Assembly: GCF_003752415.1 (NCBI RefSeq)
Contig: NZ_RKHG01000001.1
Coordinates: 1,984,001 to 2,048,000, forward strand
Direction: 5' to 3'
DNA from: Luteococcus japonicus
GTDB lineage: Bacteria; Actinomycetota; Actinomycetes; Propionibacteriales; Propionibacteriaceae
DNA: 64,000 bases
Shown: piece by piece, positions 1 through 7,531 of the stretch
Layout: each line of letters begins with the position of its first letter
How positions within the stretch are numbered: position 1 is the stretch's first letter
Made by a program: the position numbers and the translations under genes
The notes under the pieces: generated by a model
The model's database searches: none
What the model saw: the letters and a program-made list of their open reading frames with translations, nothing else
What the model was told of the DNA's origin: nothing

Positions 1-179
1 ACGGCTGGCGGACCGAGTACCGCCTGATCAGGCCCAAGGAGCTCGCCAAGGCCGACGGCGTGTGGCTGGTCAGCTCCGTGCGAGGGGCCGCCCCGGTGCT
101 GGAACTCGATGGCCGCGAGCTGACCACCGAGGCCAAGCTCACCAAGAAGATCTGCAAGTACGCCGGCTTCAAGAACTGA
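1..179 (+). CDS. Class IV aminotransferase, C-terminal fragment (4-amino-4-deoxychorismate lyase-like)
   Basis: The reading frame is open from base 3 to a TGA at 177-179, so this is the last 58 codons of a gene that begins outside the window. The stretch GVWLVSSVRGAAPV followed by LDG matches the C-terminal part of fold-type IV PLP enzymes: 4-amino-4-deoxychorismate lyase (PabC, folate synthesis) or branched-chain/D-amino-acid aminotransferases. The SSVRGAAPV segment closes the active site in this family. The Lys that binds PLP lies upstream and is not visible. PabC is my preferred reading because of the sequence style, but the fragment alone cannot separate it from its relatives. It is convergent with the tRNA-Ala gene. 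Confidence 0.7.
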   Translation, partial: GWRTEYRLIRPKELAKADGVWLVSSVRGAAPVLELDGRELTTEAKLTKKICKYAGFKN

Positions 180-194
180 GCCTCGCAACGCGGA

Positions 195-239
195 ATGCAG
201 AAGGTCCCCGACGGATGACCCGTCGGGGAACTTCTGCAT
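195..239. terminator. Bidirectional hairpin terminator between the aminotransferase and tRNA-Ala
   Basis: The arms ATGCAGAAG (195-203) and CTTCTGCAT (231-239) pair perfectly, and inside them CCCCGACGG pairs with CCGTCGGGG around a short loop. It lies exactly between two convergent genes, so it probably ends both transcripts. Confidence 0.7.
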
Positions 240-241
240 TG

Positions 242-314
242 TGGAGCGTACGGGGTTCGAACCCGTGACCTATTGCTTGCAAAGCAATCGCGCTACCAAC
301 TGCGCCAACGCCCC
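242..314 (-). tRNA. tRNA-Ala (anticodon UGC)
   Basis: Read on the minus strand, this 73-base sequence begins GGGGCGTTGGCGCAG and ends with the T-arm GGTTCGAACC and acceptor ACGCTCC plus discriminator A. The anticodon loop TTTGCAA between ATTGC and GCAAT gives anticodon TGC (alanine). The acceptor stem contains the G3-U70 wobble pair (bases 312 and 245), the universal identity signal for alanyl-tRNA synthetase. The 3' CCA is not encoded. Confidence 0.97.
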
Positions 315-388
315 ATGCCCCGTGATGGGGCACTGGGAAAGTCTACGGCAGGGGTACCGCGAGCGGCAAAAACGTCCGGGACCGAAGG

Positions 389-448
389 CGCTCGGGTCCG
401 CGTGATCCGCGTATGTTGCAACCTGAGCGGACCACAGGAACCCGAGCG
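389..448. repeat. 60-bp imperfect palindrome, family 1 copy 1
   Basis: The ends CGCTCGGGT and ACCCGAGCG are inverted copies and the centre holds GTTGCAAC. A second 60-bp element with the same ends lies at 9892-9951; in opposite orientation the two align without gaps over all 60 bases, with roughly three quarters identical by eye. It sits between divergent genes (tRNA-Ala and the glutaredoxin), so a simple terminator role is unlikely. Confidence 0.6.
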
Positions 449-476
449 GCTTTCGGGATGCGGCAGTATCGAGCGC

Positions 477-749
477 ATGGAAACTCAGCACTCCGACGCC
501 ATCACCCGTCGCGGCACGGACCACGCCATCGTCTACTGGCGCCCCGGCTGCCCCTACTGCGAGCACCTCTTGTCCGGACTCGACGAGGATGACGCGCGGA
601 TCAGCCTGGTGAACATCTGGACCGACCCGGAGGCCGCGGCCTTCGTCCGCAGCCTCCAGGACGGCAACGAGCTGGTGCCCACCGTCGTGGTGGGTGAGCG
701 TGTGCTCACCGCACCCGACGGGCCCGAGGTGCTCGCGGCGCTGGGCTGA
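477..749 (+). CDS. Glutaredoxin-like / mycoredoxin-type thiol oxidoreductase
   Basis: A 90-residue protein with the thioredoxin-fold layout of glutaredoxins. A first strand HAIVYW runs into the redox motif C25-P-Y-C28, followed by a helix and the cis-proline segment LVPTVVVG that contacts the bound thiol. Actinobacterial proteins of this size and motif are mycoredoxins, which use mycothiol rather than glutathione to reduce mixed disulfides. Mycothiol use here is inferred from the lineage. The ATG at 477 is chosen because it gives the normal family length; the frame is open upstream, but the extension runs through the palindrome at 389-448 and the tRNA region. Confidence 0.85.
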   Translation: METQHSDAITRRGTDHAIVYWRPGCPYCEHLLSGLDEDDARISLVNIWTDPEAAAFVRSLQDGNELVPTVVVGERVLTAPDGPEVLAALG

Positions 750-775
750 CGCCTCGACAGTCTCAGGGACCGGAA

Positions 776-2035
776 TCAGGAGACCGTGGTCCCGGGCTCG
801 ACGCGGGAGCCGTGCGGAACCTCGGCGCCGGCCGCGACGGCGGCATCCATCCCCACCAGGGTGACCTCCTCCGACTTCAGCCGGGAGGTGGCATCCTGCG
901 CCTCCTCCGCCCCGACGCGTGCTCCGGCCCCGATCTCACACCGGGCATCCAGCACTGACCAGCCGATCCGGGCATCGCGCCGCACGTGCACGCCACGCAT
1001 CAGGACGGCGTCGTGCACCACAGCCCCGGCCTCCACCACCACGTCGGGGCCGATGACGCACCGCTCCACCCGGCCATGGATCTCCGAGCCATTGCCCAGC
1101 ATGGCGTCCAGCACCTCGGCGCCCTCGTGCACCCGGGCAGCGGGCCCCTGCGGCGAGGCGGTGCGCATCGGCCAGTCGCGGCTGTGCAGGATGCCGAGGT
1201 CTCCGGCCAGCAGGTCCTGGTGGGCCCGGAAGTAGGCCGAGGGGCGGCCCAGGTCACGCCAGTATCCGGGCAGTTCGTGGGCGACGACCTTGCCGCGCTG
1301 CACCAGCTCCGGCAACAGGTGTTCGCTGAAGTCCCCCAGGCCCGAGTCCCCGTCCGGGGCCTCGCCGCCCAGCCGTTCGCGCAGGCCGTCGAGGATCTCC
1401 ACCAGCACCTTGGCGTCGTAGGCGAAGACCTCGCTGGCGATGGTCTCGGTGTGTGGCTCGTCGGGCTTGTGGTGCACGCCCGTCACCCGGCCGTCCTCGT
1501 CGACGTCGACCAGCGTGTGGTGACCGACCTCCTCGAGGCCGATGGTGGTGGTCACCACCGTGCACTCCGCACCCGCCTCGCGATGGGTGCGCAGCACCTC
1601 ACGGTGGTCCAGGGAGTAGACGTGGTCCGCGGACAGCACCAGGACCACCTCCGGGTCGTGCTGCGAGATGAGCCGACGGATCCGGAAGAGGGAGTCCGCG
1701 TTGCCGGTGGCCATGCCCTCCTCCTCGTCGCCGATCCCCTGTTGAGGAGGGAGCACCCGCAGACCCCCGAGGTTGCGATCGAGGTCCCAGGGACGGCCGT
1801 GCGCCAACACGGGGTCGAAGCTCGACGCGTGGTACTGCACCACCACCCACACGTCGCGGACGTGGCTGTTGACAAGGTTGGACAAACAGATGTCCAGCAG
1901 GGAGAAGACGCCACCGAAGGGCAGCGTGGGCTTGGCGCGCCGCTGGGTGAGGACGTCCATCCGGCTCCCCTTTCCCCCGGCGAGGACGATGGCCAGGACG
2001 CGATCGGTGTCGACGGCGAGACTCTCCATGGCCAC
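776..2035 (-). CDS. glgC: GlgC-like glucose-1-phosphate adenylyltransferase
   Basis: A 419-residue sugar-nucleotide pyrophosphorylase. Near the N-terminus is the nucleotide-binding signature LAGGKGSRM (about residues 18-26), then the phosphate-binding RAKPTLPFGG segment, a central Rossmann-type catalytic domain with ADHVY, and a C-terminal left-handed beta-helix with hexapeptide-type repeats (about 300-400). This order is that of ADP-glucose pyrophosphorylase, which makes ADP-glucose for glycogen or maltosyl polymers. Length and the substrate segment GYWRDLG fit GlgC, but other NDP-sugar pyrophosphorylases of this fold exist, so the sugar is inferred. An alternative ATG lies two codons downstream. 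The gene is monocistronic and convergent with the glutaredoxin gene. Confidence 0.8.
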   Translation of the reverse strand: MAMESLAVDTDRVLAIVLAGGKGSRMDVLTQRRAKPTLPFGGVFSLLDICLSNLVNSHVRDVWVVVQYHASSFDPVLAHGRPWDLDRNLGGLRVLPPQQGIGDEEEGMATGNADSLFRIRRLISQHDPEVVLVLSADHVYSLDHREVLRTHREAGAECTVVTTTIGLEEVGHHTLVDVDEDGRVTGVHHKPDEPHTETIASEVFAYDAKVLVEILDGLRERLGGEAPDGDSGLGDFSEHLLPELVQRGKVVAHELPGYWRDLGRPSAYFRAHQDLLAGDLGILHSRDWPMRTASPQGPAARVHEGAEVLDAMLGNGSEIHGRVERCVIGPDVVVEAGAVVHDAVLMRGVHVRRDARIGWSVLDARCEIGAGARVGAEEAQDATSRLKSEEVTLVGMDAAVAAGAEVPHGSRVEPGTTVS

Positions 2036-2128
2036 AGGCTATTGAGCCGGCCCAAGCCGGCGGCCCACCCCGAGGGATGTCAATCACCCAGCCCGCCTGA
2101 GGATTTTCAGAAATCTCTAAGAATTGCC

Positions 2129-2134
2129 TAGAGT
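2129..2134 (+). promoter_or_regulatory. Possible -10 box (TAGAGT) for the GH16 gene
   Basis: TAGAGT lies in the only AT-rich patch of the intergenic region, 36 bases before the ATG at 2171. No convincing -35 element is visible. Confidence 0.3.
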
Positions 2135-2170
2135 CGAGGTGCCCCATCACCCCACCCCACCTGGAGCACC

Positions 2171-2947
2171 ATGAAGACCACGCGACGCACCCTTCTGTCC
2201 GCCTCCGCCGCCGGCCTCGCCGCGGCGGCCCTGCCCCACGAGGCATTTGCCGCAGGCCCGACCATCGACGAGCAGTTCACCAGCTGGCTGGCCGGGAGCG
2301 CCTGGAATGCCAACCGGACCGTGCGGATCAATGGCGACTGGACCGGTACCGGCGGCAACCAGCTGCTGCGTTCCAATGTGCGCATCGCCCAGGGCGTCGC
2401 GACGATGACCAGCCGCGCCAACCAGCTCTCCGGCGCCGAACTGCAGACCGCACCCGACAAGCTGCTGGGCAATGGCTACTACGAGGCCAGCATGCAGATG
2501 TCCTCGGTGCCCGGCATCCTGTCCGGCATCTTCTTCAAGGCGGAGAACTACGGCATGCCGGAGGTGGACATCGAGATCCGCAGCCGGGACAACGGCGCCG
2601 GCAAGGAGCACTACGCCTTCTACACCGTCCACTACTTCGGTGGCGGCCACCAGTACAAGCAGGTCCGCCTGCCCTTCGACCCGGCCGCCGGATTCCACAG
2701 CTACGGCTTCCTGATGGGCCGCAACTCCATCCGCTTCTACGTCGACGGCAAGCTCACCCACACCTGGACGAACCTGCCCACCAATCTGGGTGCCCCGGCC
2801 GAGCCCAAGGGTTACCTGATGACCAATTCCTGGGCCCAGCCCGGCGAGTGGGTCGGCGCCCTGCCCACGCGGGACACCTCCACCCGGATCAACTGGCTGC
2901 GGCACTGGGCGGGCACCACCACCCCTCGGTTCACGCCCGCCCGCTGA
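2171..2947 (+). CDS. Secreted glycoside hydrolase family 16 (beta-glucanase-like)
   Basis: A 258-residue protein. The first 28 residues form a signal peptide with Arg5-Arg6 ahead of LLSASAAG, an alanine-rich hydrophobic core and a cleavage site near AFA-AG, so Tat export is possible. The mature part is one GH16 jelly roll. The hallmark catalytic sequence E131-V-D-I-E135 contains the nucleophile, the helper aspartate and the acid/base glutamate. GH16 enzymes cut beta-1,3-, beta-1,3/1,4-glucans or related galactans; the substrate is not evident. No extra carbohydrate-binding module or cell-wall anchor is present. The gene stands alone, with glgC divergent upstream and the ABC permease convergent downstream. 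Confidence 0.85.
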   Translation: MKTTRRTLLSASAAGLAAAALPHEAFAAGPTIDEQFTSWLAGSAWNANRTVRINGDWTGTGGNQLLRSNVRIAQGVATMTSRANQLSGAELQTAPDKLLGNGYYEASMQMSSVPGILSGIFFKAENYGMPEVDIEIRSRDNGAGKEHYAFYTVHYFGGGHQYKQVRLPFDPAAGFHSYGFLMGRNSIRFYVDGKLTHTWTNLPTNLGAPAEPKGYLMTNSWAQPGEWVGALPTRDTSTRINWLRHWAGTTTPRFTPAR

Positions 2948-2954
2948 GCGAGCC

Positions 2955-4340
2955 TCACTCGGCCCGGGTCAGCCCCGCCACCAGCACCTGCCGCAGGGTG
3001 GCGCGGCTGGCCAGCAGGCCCAGCCGGACCAGGGCCAGGCCACCCACCAGTACGAGCACGACGGTGAGGGCCGACGTCGGACTGGCGAAGGAGTTCACCG
3101 CCCCCAGTGGCAGTACCAGGGCCAAGGCCGCCAGGGCGGAGATGGCCACCACGGCGGTCACCGGGCGCAGCACCGAGCGCCTGCGCGCGGCGTCGATCAT
3201 CGTCGCCGGCATACCCAGCATGTCCAGCCCGACGAAGAGCTGACGACGGTCCAGCACCGCGGCTGTCTGGTTGATGCCCACCGAGCAGGCGACGGTCACG
3301 AAGCTGATCAGCAGGGTGAGCATCACGCCGGTACGGATGTCGGTCATCAGGACCGCGTCATGGGGGTTGCTGGTGGGCTGCGCCGCCATGCTCATGGCGA
3401 CGCCCATGAAGACCCCGACGAAGGTGGTGGCGCCGAGCGCGCCCACCTGCCGCCAGACCTGCTTGGGGTCCTCCAGGATGGTGCGGGCCGCCAGCAACTG
3501 CGTCGGATCCTTGGCGCGGCGCAGGTCCTGCCGGGCGACGACAGACACGATCCACGGGCCGGCCAGGTTCACCGCCACCAGGGGCAACCCGAACATGAGC
3601 ACCATCATCACCATGATGGCCAGCGTCGACGCGGCGGACCCCAACAGCCGTGCCAGCACCGAGCACCCGGCAACGGCCGCGACGGCGGCCACCATCCGCC
3701 TGGTGGAGGCCACCGGGGCCTTCTGGCGGGTTCGGACACCCAAAGGCGTCACCTCGACCTTGCGCAGCCCGACAACGGAACTGGCCAGGCCGAGCAGCAC
3801 GATGGCGAGCACGGCCCCCAGGACCGGGAGCACGCCGAGCCAAAGCCGTCCGGCCCCGATCCGGCCCCCACCGAAGTGGAGCAGGCCGAAGAGCGGCAAC
3901 AGCGCCAGGTAGCCCAGCACACCCAGCAGGGCCCCGGCGAGGGCGGTGGCACCGGTCTCGGTCAGGGTCAGCAGGCGCAGGGTTCCCGACGAGGCGCCGA
4001 GCAGCCGCAGCGAACTGAGCCTGGTGTCGCGGCGCCGGGCGGACAGCCGGGCCGCCGCACCCGCCAACGTCGCCAGCGGGACCAGCAGCAGGACCAGGGC
4101 GACCAGCGACAGGAAGCGGTACATGCCCGCCAACTCACCCGTCGTGGAGAAGAAGTGGTGCACACCGCCGGCCACGGACAGGCTCAGCGCACTCGCGACA
4201 CCCATCGCCGCCACGGGCAGTGCCCAGCTGGAGCGGTCGGCCATCGTCGGGCGGGCGAGCAGTTTGACCAGGGCCCAGGTGCCCCCCTTCACGCTTGTCG
4301 AGCCCCCATTCACGCTTGCCGAGCTTGTCGAGGCGTTCAT
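2955..4340 (-). CDS. FtsX-like ABC transporter permease
   Basis: A 461-residue membrane protein with about ten hydrophobic segments in two similar halves. The layout is that of FtsX/MacB-type permeases lacking a large extracellular domain, as in peptide-resistance exporters. The N-terminal 20 residues are low-complexity (SVNGG.TSVKGG), encoded by an imperfect direct repeat at about 4288-4330. The start ATG overlaps the stop of the ATPase gene by 4 bases (ATGA), so the two are translationally coupled. Divergent genes encode a two-component system. In Firmicutes and actinobacteria such clusters often expel or sense cell-wall-active peptides; that role is inferred here. Confidence 0.85.
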   Translation of the reverse strand: MNASTSSASVNGGSTSVKGGTWALVKLLARPTMADRSSWALPVAAMGVASALSLSVAGGVHHFFSTTGELAGMYRFLSLVALVLLLVPLATLAGAAARLSARRRDTRLSSLRLLGASSGTLRLLTLTETGATALAGALLGVLGYLALLPLFGLLHFGGGRIGAGRLWLGVLPVLGAVLAIVLLGLASSVVGLRKVEVTPLGVRTRQKAPVASTRRMVAAVAAVAGCSVLARLLGSAASTLAIMVMMVLMFGLPLVAVNLAGPWIVSVVARQDLRRAKDPTQLLAARTILEDPKQVWRQVGALGATTFVGVFMGVAMSMAAQPTSNPHDAVLMTDIRTGVMLTLLISFVTVACSVGINQTAAVLDRRQLFVGLDMLGMPATMIDAARRRSVLRPVTAVVAISALAALALVLPLGAVNSFASPTSALTVVLVLVGGLALVRLGLLASRATLRQVLVAGLTRAE

Positions 4341-5056
4341 GCCACACCACCGAGGGCCACGTACAGCGGGTGGCTGTCACTGATGATCTGACCGTCCTGG
4401 AGCCGCACGGTGCGCGAGCAGCGGGCGGCGACGCGCTCGTCGTGGGTCACCATCACCAGCGTGCGGCCACGGCCGACGGTGGCCTCCAACAGCGCGCCAA
4501 GCACCTCGGAAGAGGTCTGCTGGTCCAGGGCGCCGGTGGGCTCATCGGCGAAGGTGACCACCGCATTGGTGACCTGGCTACGGGCGATGGCGACGCGCTG
4601 CACCTGCCCGCCGGACATCTCCCCCAGCCGTCGGCCCTCCAGGCCGGCCAGCCCCAGGTGCACCAGCCACCCGGTGGCCCGGGCCTCCGCCTCGCGTCGG
4701 CCCACTCCGGCCAGCATCAGCGGGAGGGCGGCGTTCTCCAAGGCTGTGAGCTCCGGCAGCAGCAGCCCCTGCTGGAAGACGAAGCCGAGCTGTTCGCGTC
4801 GCAAGCGGGCCCGCTCCTCCGTCCCGAGGCGGTCGACGTGCACGGGGCCATGGTCAGTTGTGAGCGTGATGCGGCCCTGGTCCGGGGAGAGGATGCCCGA
4901 GAGACAGTGCAGCAGCGTGGTCTTGCCGGAGCCCGAAGGGCCCATCACGGCAACGGACTCACCGGCGCGGATGCCCAGGTCCACACCGCCGAGAGCGACG
5001 GTGGGGCCATAGGTCTTGACGATGCCGGTGGCGGCGAGGACAGTGTTCTGGTTCAT
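4337..5056 (-). CDS. ABC transporter ATP-binding protein (MacB/LolD class)
   Basis: The protein has 239 residues. Walker A is GPSGSGKTT (39-47), the Q-loop is FVFQQGLLLP, the signature is MSGGQVQRVAIARS, Walker B with D-loop is [12 protein letters not shown], and the H-loop is VTHD. The DEPTGALD sequence is typical of ATPases that pair with FtsX-like permeases. The frame is open far upstream over the kinase gene, but homology starts at the ATG at 5056, which leaves a normal intergenic region. It is the first gene of a two-gene operon with the permease and is divergent from the histidine kinase. Confidence 0.9.
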   Translation of the reverse strand: MNQNTVLAATGIVKTYGPTVALGGVDLGIRAGESVAVMGPSGSGKTTLLHCLSGILSPDQGRITLTTDHGPVHVDRLGTEERARLRREQLGFVFQQGLLLPELTALENAALPLMLAGVGRREAEARATGWLVHLGLAGLEGRRLGEMSGGQVQRVAIARSQVTNAVVTFADEPTGALDQQTSSEVLGALLEATVGRGRTLVMVTHDERVAARCSRTVRLQDGQIISDSHPLYVALGGVA

Positions 5057-5122
5057 GCCACCAAGGCTTCCGGCACGGTGCCTCATCCCGCGTCGGTCCG
5101 GCGCGTGGTCCTGATCGAAGCG

Positions 5123-5168
5123 TCCTCCACCCACGGGATGAGCTGCCCGCCCCGCCACGGGTGGACGA
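5123..5168. promoter_or_regulatory. Inverted repeat in the ABC/two-component intergenic region, candidate response-regulator site
   Basis: The arms TCCTCCACCCACGG (5123-5136) and CCACGGGTGGACGA (5155-5168) are inverted copies matching at 12 of 14 positions, separated by 18 bases. They lie just upstream of the kinase -10 box at 5189 and between divergent operons. The minus-strand sequence TCATCCCGTGGGTG (5128-5141) recurs exactly at 52195-52208, upstream of a second ABC exporter. Confidence 0.4.
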
Positions 5169-5188
5169 GAAATGTCGGTGGCTTCTCC

Positions 5189-5194
5189 TAGGCT
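5189..5194 (+). promoter_or_regulatory. -10 box TAGGCT for the kinase gene; predicted leaderless
   Basis: TAGGCT ends 6 bases before the ATG at 5201. Transcription would start at or next to the A of the start codon, and no Shine-Dalgarno sequence is present. Confidence 0.55.
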
Positions 5195-5200
5195 GCTGCC

Positions 5201-6463
5201 ATGACCAGATGGCACCTCCGCGAGCGCTTCCGGAGCAATCCCATGTGGTTCGACGCCGTGGTCATGGTGATGGTGATGCCGTGGACAATGACGGTCACCA
5301 ATGGCCTGATGACCCAGGACTATGCCGCCAGCCAGATGCCCGGCTGGTTCTTCCCCCTGTGGGGGCTGATGTACTCCTTGCCCTTCCTGTGGCGCAGGAC
5401 CAGACCGCTGTGGATGGCCTCCGGGATCTTCGCCGCCCACGTGGTGCAGCTCTTCCTGGTTCCCATGGTGATGCCGAGCAACATCGTCGTCCCCGTCGCG
5501 CTGTACGCCCTGGCGCGCTACGAGAAGCCGCGTCGGGCCCGCTTCTGGCTGGCGATCGTCCTGGCCGGCGCAGCCATCGCGTCCGTGCAGTGGGGGCTGG
5601 TGGACGCCGCCTCGGGCGAGTCGGTCGGGCTGGTGGAGAAGCTGGCGCGGATCACCTTCTGGCTGGTCGCAGCCACCGCCATTTGCCTGACGAGCTGGTT
5701 CTGGGGGCAGTGGAATCGGCAGAAGGACCTGACGCACGAGTCCTGGCGAGAACGCGCCGAGGCCCTGGAACGCGAGCGTCAGCAGGGCATGGCGCTGGTG
5801 GCCCAGGAGGAGCGCAACCGGCTGGCGCGGGAGATGCACGACATCGTCGCCCACTCGCTGAGCGTGATCGTCGTCCAGTCCGACGGAGCCGCCTACCTGG
5901 CGAACCACGACGAGATCGGCGATCCCGAGGCGCGCCTTGCCCAGGTGAACAAGGCCATCGAGACCATTGGCCAGACGGCCCGCACGGCACTGACCGAGAC
6001 GCGTCGGCTGGTGGGCGTGCTCCGGCAGGATGGCGAGGACCTGGAGATGGCGCCGGCGGCGACGCTGGACCAGATCGAAGAACTGGTCATCCAGCTGGGC
6101 AGTGCAGGCATTCCCACCTCCTTCCACGTCGAAGGCGGCGCGGACCTGCATGCCCCCATCGGAGAGGGCGCGGAGATGGCGCTCTACCGGGTGGCGCAGG
6201 AGTCGCTGACCAATGTCATGAAGCACGCCGGGGTGAATGCCACCGTGGAGGTTGCCATCACCCACACCGCCGACGCCGTCTCGCTGCGCGTCTCCGACAC
6301 CGGCGCTGGCCCCACGCAGAGCGACGGCCTGGGGCACGGCCTGGTGGGGATGCGCGAACGCGTCGCCGCGTGGGGTGGCCAGCTCAATGCGGGCCCCCGC
6401 CGCGGTGGCGGTTTCGAGGTCCACGCCATCCTGCCCACGAAGAACGAGAGGAAGCACCCATGA
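5201..6463 (+). CDS. Sensor histidine kinase (HisKA_3, DesK/LiaS class)
   Basis: A 420-residue kinase. The N-terminal 170 residues form several membrane helices with only short loops, so there is no large extracellular sensor. A coiled-coil linker rich in Arg and Glu (about 172-200) leads to the dimerisation helix with phospho-acceptor His213 in EMHDIVAHSL. A HATPase_c domain follows, with N-box VAQESLTNVMKHA and G-box GHGLVGMRER. Kinases of this type sense membrane state or partner transporters and phosphorylate NarL-type regulators. The stop overlaps the regulator start (ATGA at 6460-6463). The divergent ABC transporter is the likely functional partner. Confidence 0.92.
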   Translation: MTRWHLRERFRSNPMWFDAVVMVMVMPWTMTVTNGLMTQDYAASQMPGWFFPLWGLMYSLPFLWRRTRPLWMASGIFAAHVVQLFLVPMVMPSNIVVPVALYALARYEKPRRARFWLAIVLAGAAIASVQWGLVDAASGESVGLVEKLARITFWLVAATAICLTSWFWGQWNRQKDLTHESWRERAEALERERQQGMALVAQEERNRLAREMHDIVAHSLSVIVVQSDGAAYLANHDEIGDPEARLAQVNKAIETIGQTARTALTETRRLVGVLRQDGEDLEMAPAATLDQIEELVIQLGSAGIPTSFHVEGGADLHAPIGEGAEMALYRVAQESLTNVMKHAGVNATVEVAITHTADAVSLRVSDTGAGPTQSDGLGHGLVGMRERVAAWGGQLNAGPRRGGGFEVHAILPTKNERKHP

Positions 6464-7143
6464 CCCAGAACCCCATTCGGCTCCTGCTGGCCGACGACCA
6501 GGCGATGGTGCGTGCTGGATTTCGCATGGTGCTCGATGCCCAGACGGACATGAGCGTCATCGGCGAGGCCGGCGACGGGGCCGAGGCCGTCCGCCTGGCC
6601 GGCGAGCTGTCCCCCGACGTCGTCCTGATGGACATCCGGATGCCCACGATGGATGGGGTCGAGGCGACGCGGCGGATCTCCGAGGCCTACGCCGATGCGA
6701 CGAGGGTCCTGGTGCTGACCACCTTCGACCTGGACGAGTACGTCTACGCGGCACTGCAGGCCGGAGCCTCGGGCTTCCTGCTCAAGGATGCCGGCCCTGC
6801 GGAGCTGCTGGCCGCCATCCGCGCCGTCCACTCCGGCGAGTCCGTGGTGGCGCCGTCGGCCACCCGTCGTCTGCTGGAACGCTTCCTTCCGTCGCTGCCC
6901 GCCGGGCCGCTGGAGCAGCGCAATGCCCAGGAACGACTGTCCGTGCTGACCGAGCGCGAGCGGGAGATCCTGGTGGAAGTGGGCCGAGGATTGACCAATT
7001 CGGAGATCGCCGGAAAGCTCTTCCTCGCCGAGGCCACGGTGAAGACCCATATTGGCCACATCCTGGCGAAACTCAACCTTCGTGACCGAATTCAGATGGT
7101 TGTTCTTGCGTATGACACTGGCTTGGTCAAACCTCAACCGTAG
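6460..7143 (+). CDS. NarL/FixJ-family response regulator
   Basis: The protein has 227 residues. The receiver domain has the acidic pair D12-D13, the phospho-acceptor D58 in VVLMDIRMP, and the conserved Thr and Lys in VLTTFD and LLKDA. The C-terminal LuxR-type helix-turn-helix (about 160-225) contains LTEREREILVEVGRG and ATVKTHIGHIL. It is translationally coupled to the upstream kinase. Likely targets are the divergent ABC operon, the short secreted-peptide gene at 7194, and perhaps the exporter at 52325, whose upstream region shares a 14-base motif with this locus. Confidence 0.93.
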   Translation: MTQNPIRLLLADDQAMVRAGFRMVLDAQTDMSVIGEAGDGAEAVRLAGELSPDVVLMDIRMPTMDGVEATRRISEAYADATRVLVLTTFDLDEYVYAALQAGASGFLLKDAGPAELLAAIRAVHSGESVVAPSATRRLLERFLPSLPAGPLEQRNAQERLSVLTEREREILVEVGRGLTNSEIAGKLFLAEATVKTHIGHILAKLNLRDRIQMVVLAYDTGLVKPQP

Positions 7144-7180
7144 GCTCACATTGAGCGTGGGGATTCCGGCATTGTCGTCC

Positions 7181-7186
7181 TAGATT
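7181..7186 (+). promoter_or_regulatory. -10 box TAGATT for the small peptide gene; predicted leaderless
   Basis: TAGATT ends 7 bases before the ATG at 7194. This gives the peptide gene its own promoter rather than only read-through from the two-component operon. No clear -35 is seen at normal spacing. Confidence 0.5.
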
Positions 7187-7193
7187 CTTGGGC

Positions 7194-7367
7194 ATGACCA
7201 AGACCTCGAAGTTCATCGCATCCATCATTTCCGCCGTCGCCCTGAGCGGCCTCGTGGCCGTCGCTCCGGCCCACGCCGACACCACCTCGACCACCGCGTC
7301 CTCGATCATCCAGACGAGCGCTCCCATCAGCCTGTTCGCAAAGGGCCGCATCATCTGGTGCTGCTGA
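7194..7367 (+). CDS. Small secreted peptide ending in Trp-Cys-Cys (unknown function)
   Basis: A 57-codon ORF. Its product has a textbook Sec signal peptide: basic MTKTSK, hydrophobic core FIASIISAVALSGLVAVAP and an AHA cleavage site after residue 28. This leaves a mature peptide of about 29 residues, rich in Ser/Thr, with one Lys-Gly-Arg and a C-terminal IIWCC. The two terminal cysteines could form a vicinal disulfide, pair between chains, or be modified. It lies 50 bases after the response-regulator stop with its own -10 box, and ends before a strong bidirectional terminator. I recognise no family. Position suggests a peptide monitored or exported by the neighbouring ABC/two-component set, or a cell-envelope stress peptide. 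No maturation enzyme is encoded nearby. Confidence 0.6.
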   Translation: MTKTSKFIASIISAVALSGLVAVAPAHADTTSTTASSIIQTSAPISLFAKGRIIWCC

Positions 7368-7464
7368 AAGCGCTGACTTCTCAGCTATACAGATCATCAT
7401 AGTCTTGACAATTCATTGAATTAGATTCACATCACTGAATCATCGGATTCCGGACTTCCTGACC

Positions 7465-7516
7465 GTGAATTGCCGCGGCGCCCACAGCCCCTCGGGGCCA
7501 TGGGCGCCGCATTCAC
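7465..7516. terminator. Bidirectional terminator
   Basis: A perfect 10-bp stem, GCGGCGCCCA (7475-7484) with TGGGCGCCGC (7501-7510), is extended by an outer GTGAAT/ATTCAC pairing. It lies between the peptide gene and the convergent phosphodiesterase gene. The 7368-7464 stretch before it is AT-rich and holds no gene I can support. Confidence 0.75.
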
Positions 7517-7531
7517 GTCACCGGAACAGGG

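Noticed and set aside
5057-6457. Upstream extension of the ABC ATPase frame to 706 codons
   Set aside because: ABC homology begins at the ATG at 5056. The extension lies antisense to the kinase gene and has no recognisable sequence.
2955-7367. Reading the ABC/two-component/peptide set as a lantibiotic or other RiPP cluster
   Set aside because: No LanB/LanC/LanM, radical SAM, YcaO, protease-type exporter or other maturation enzyme is present, and the precursor has an ordinary Sec signal.
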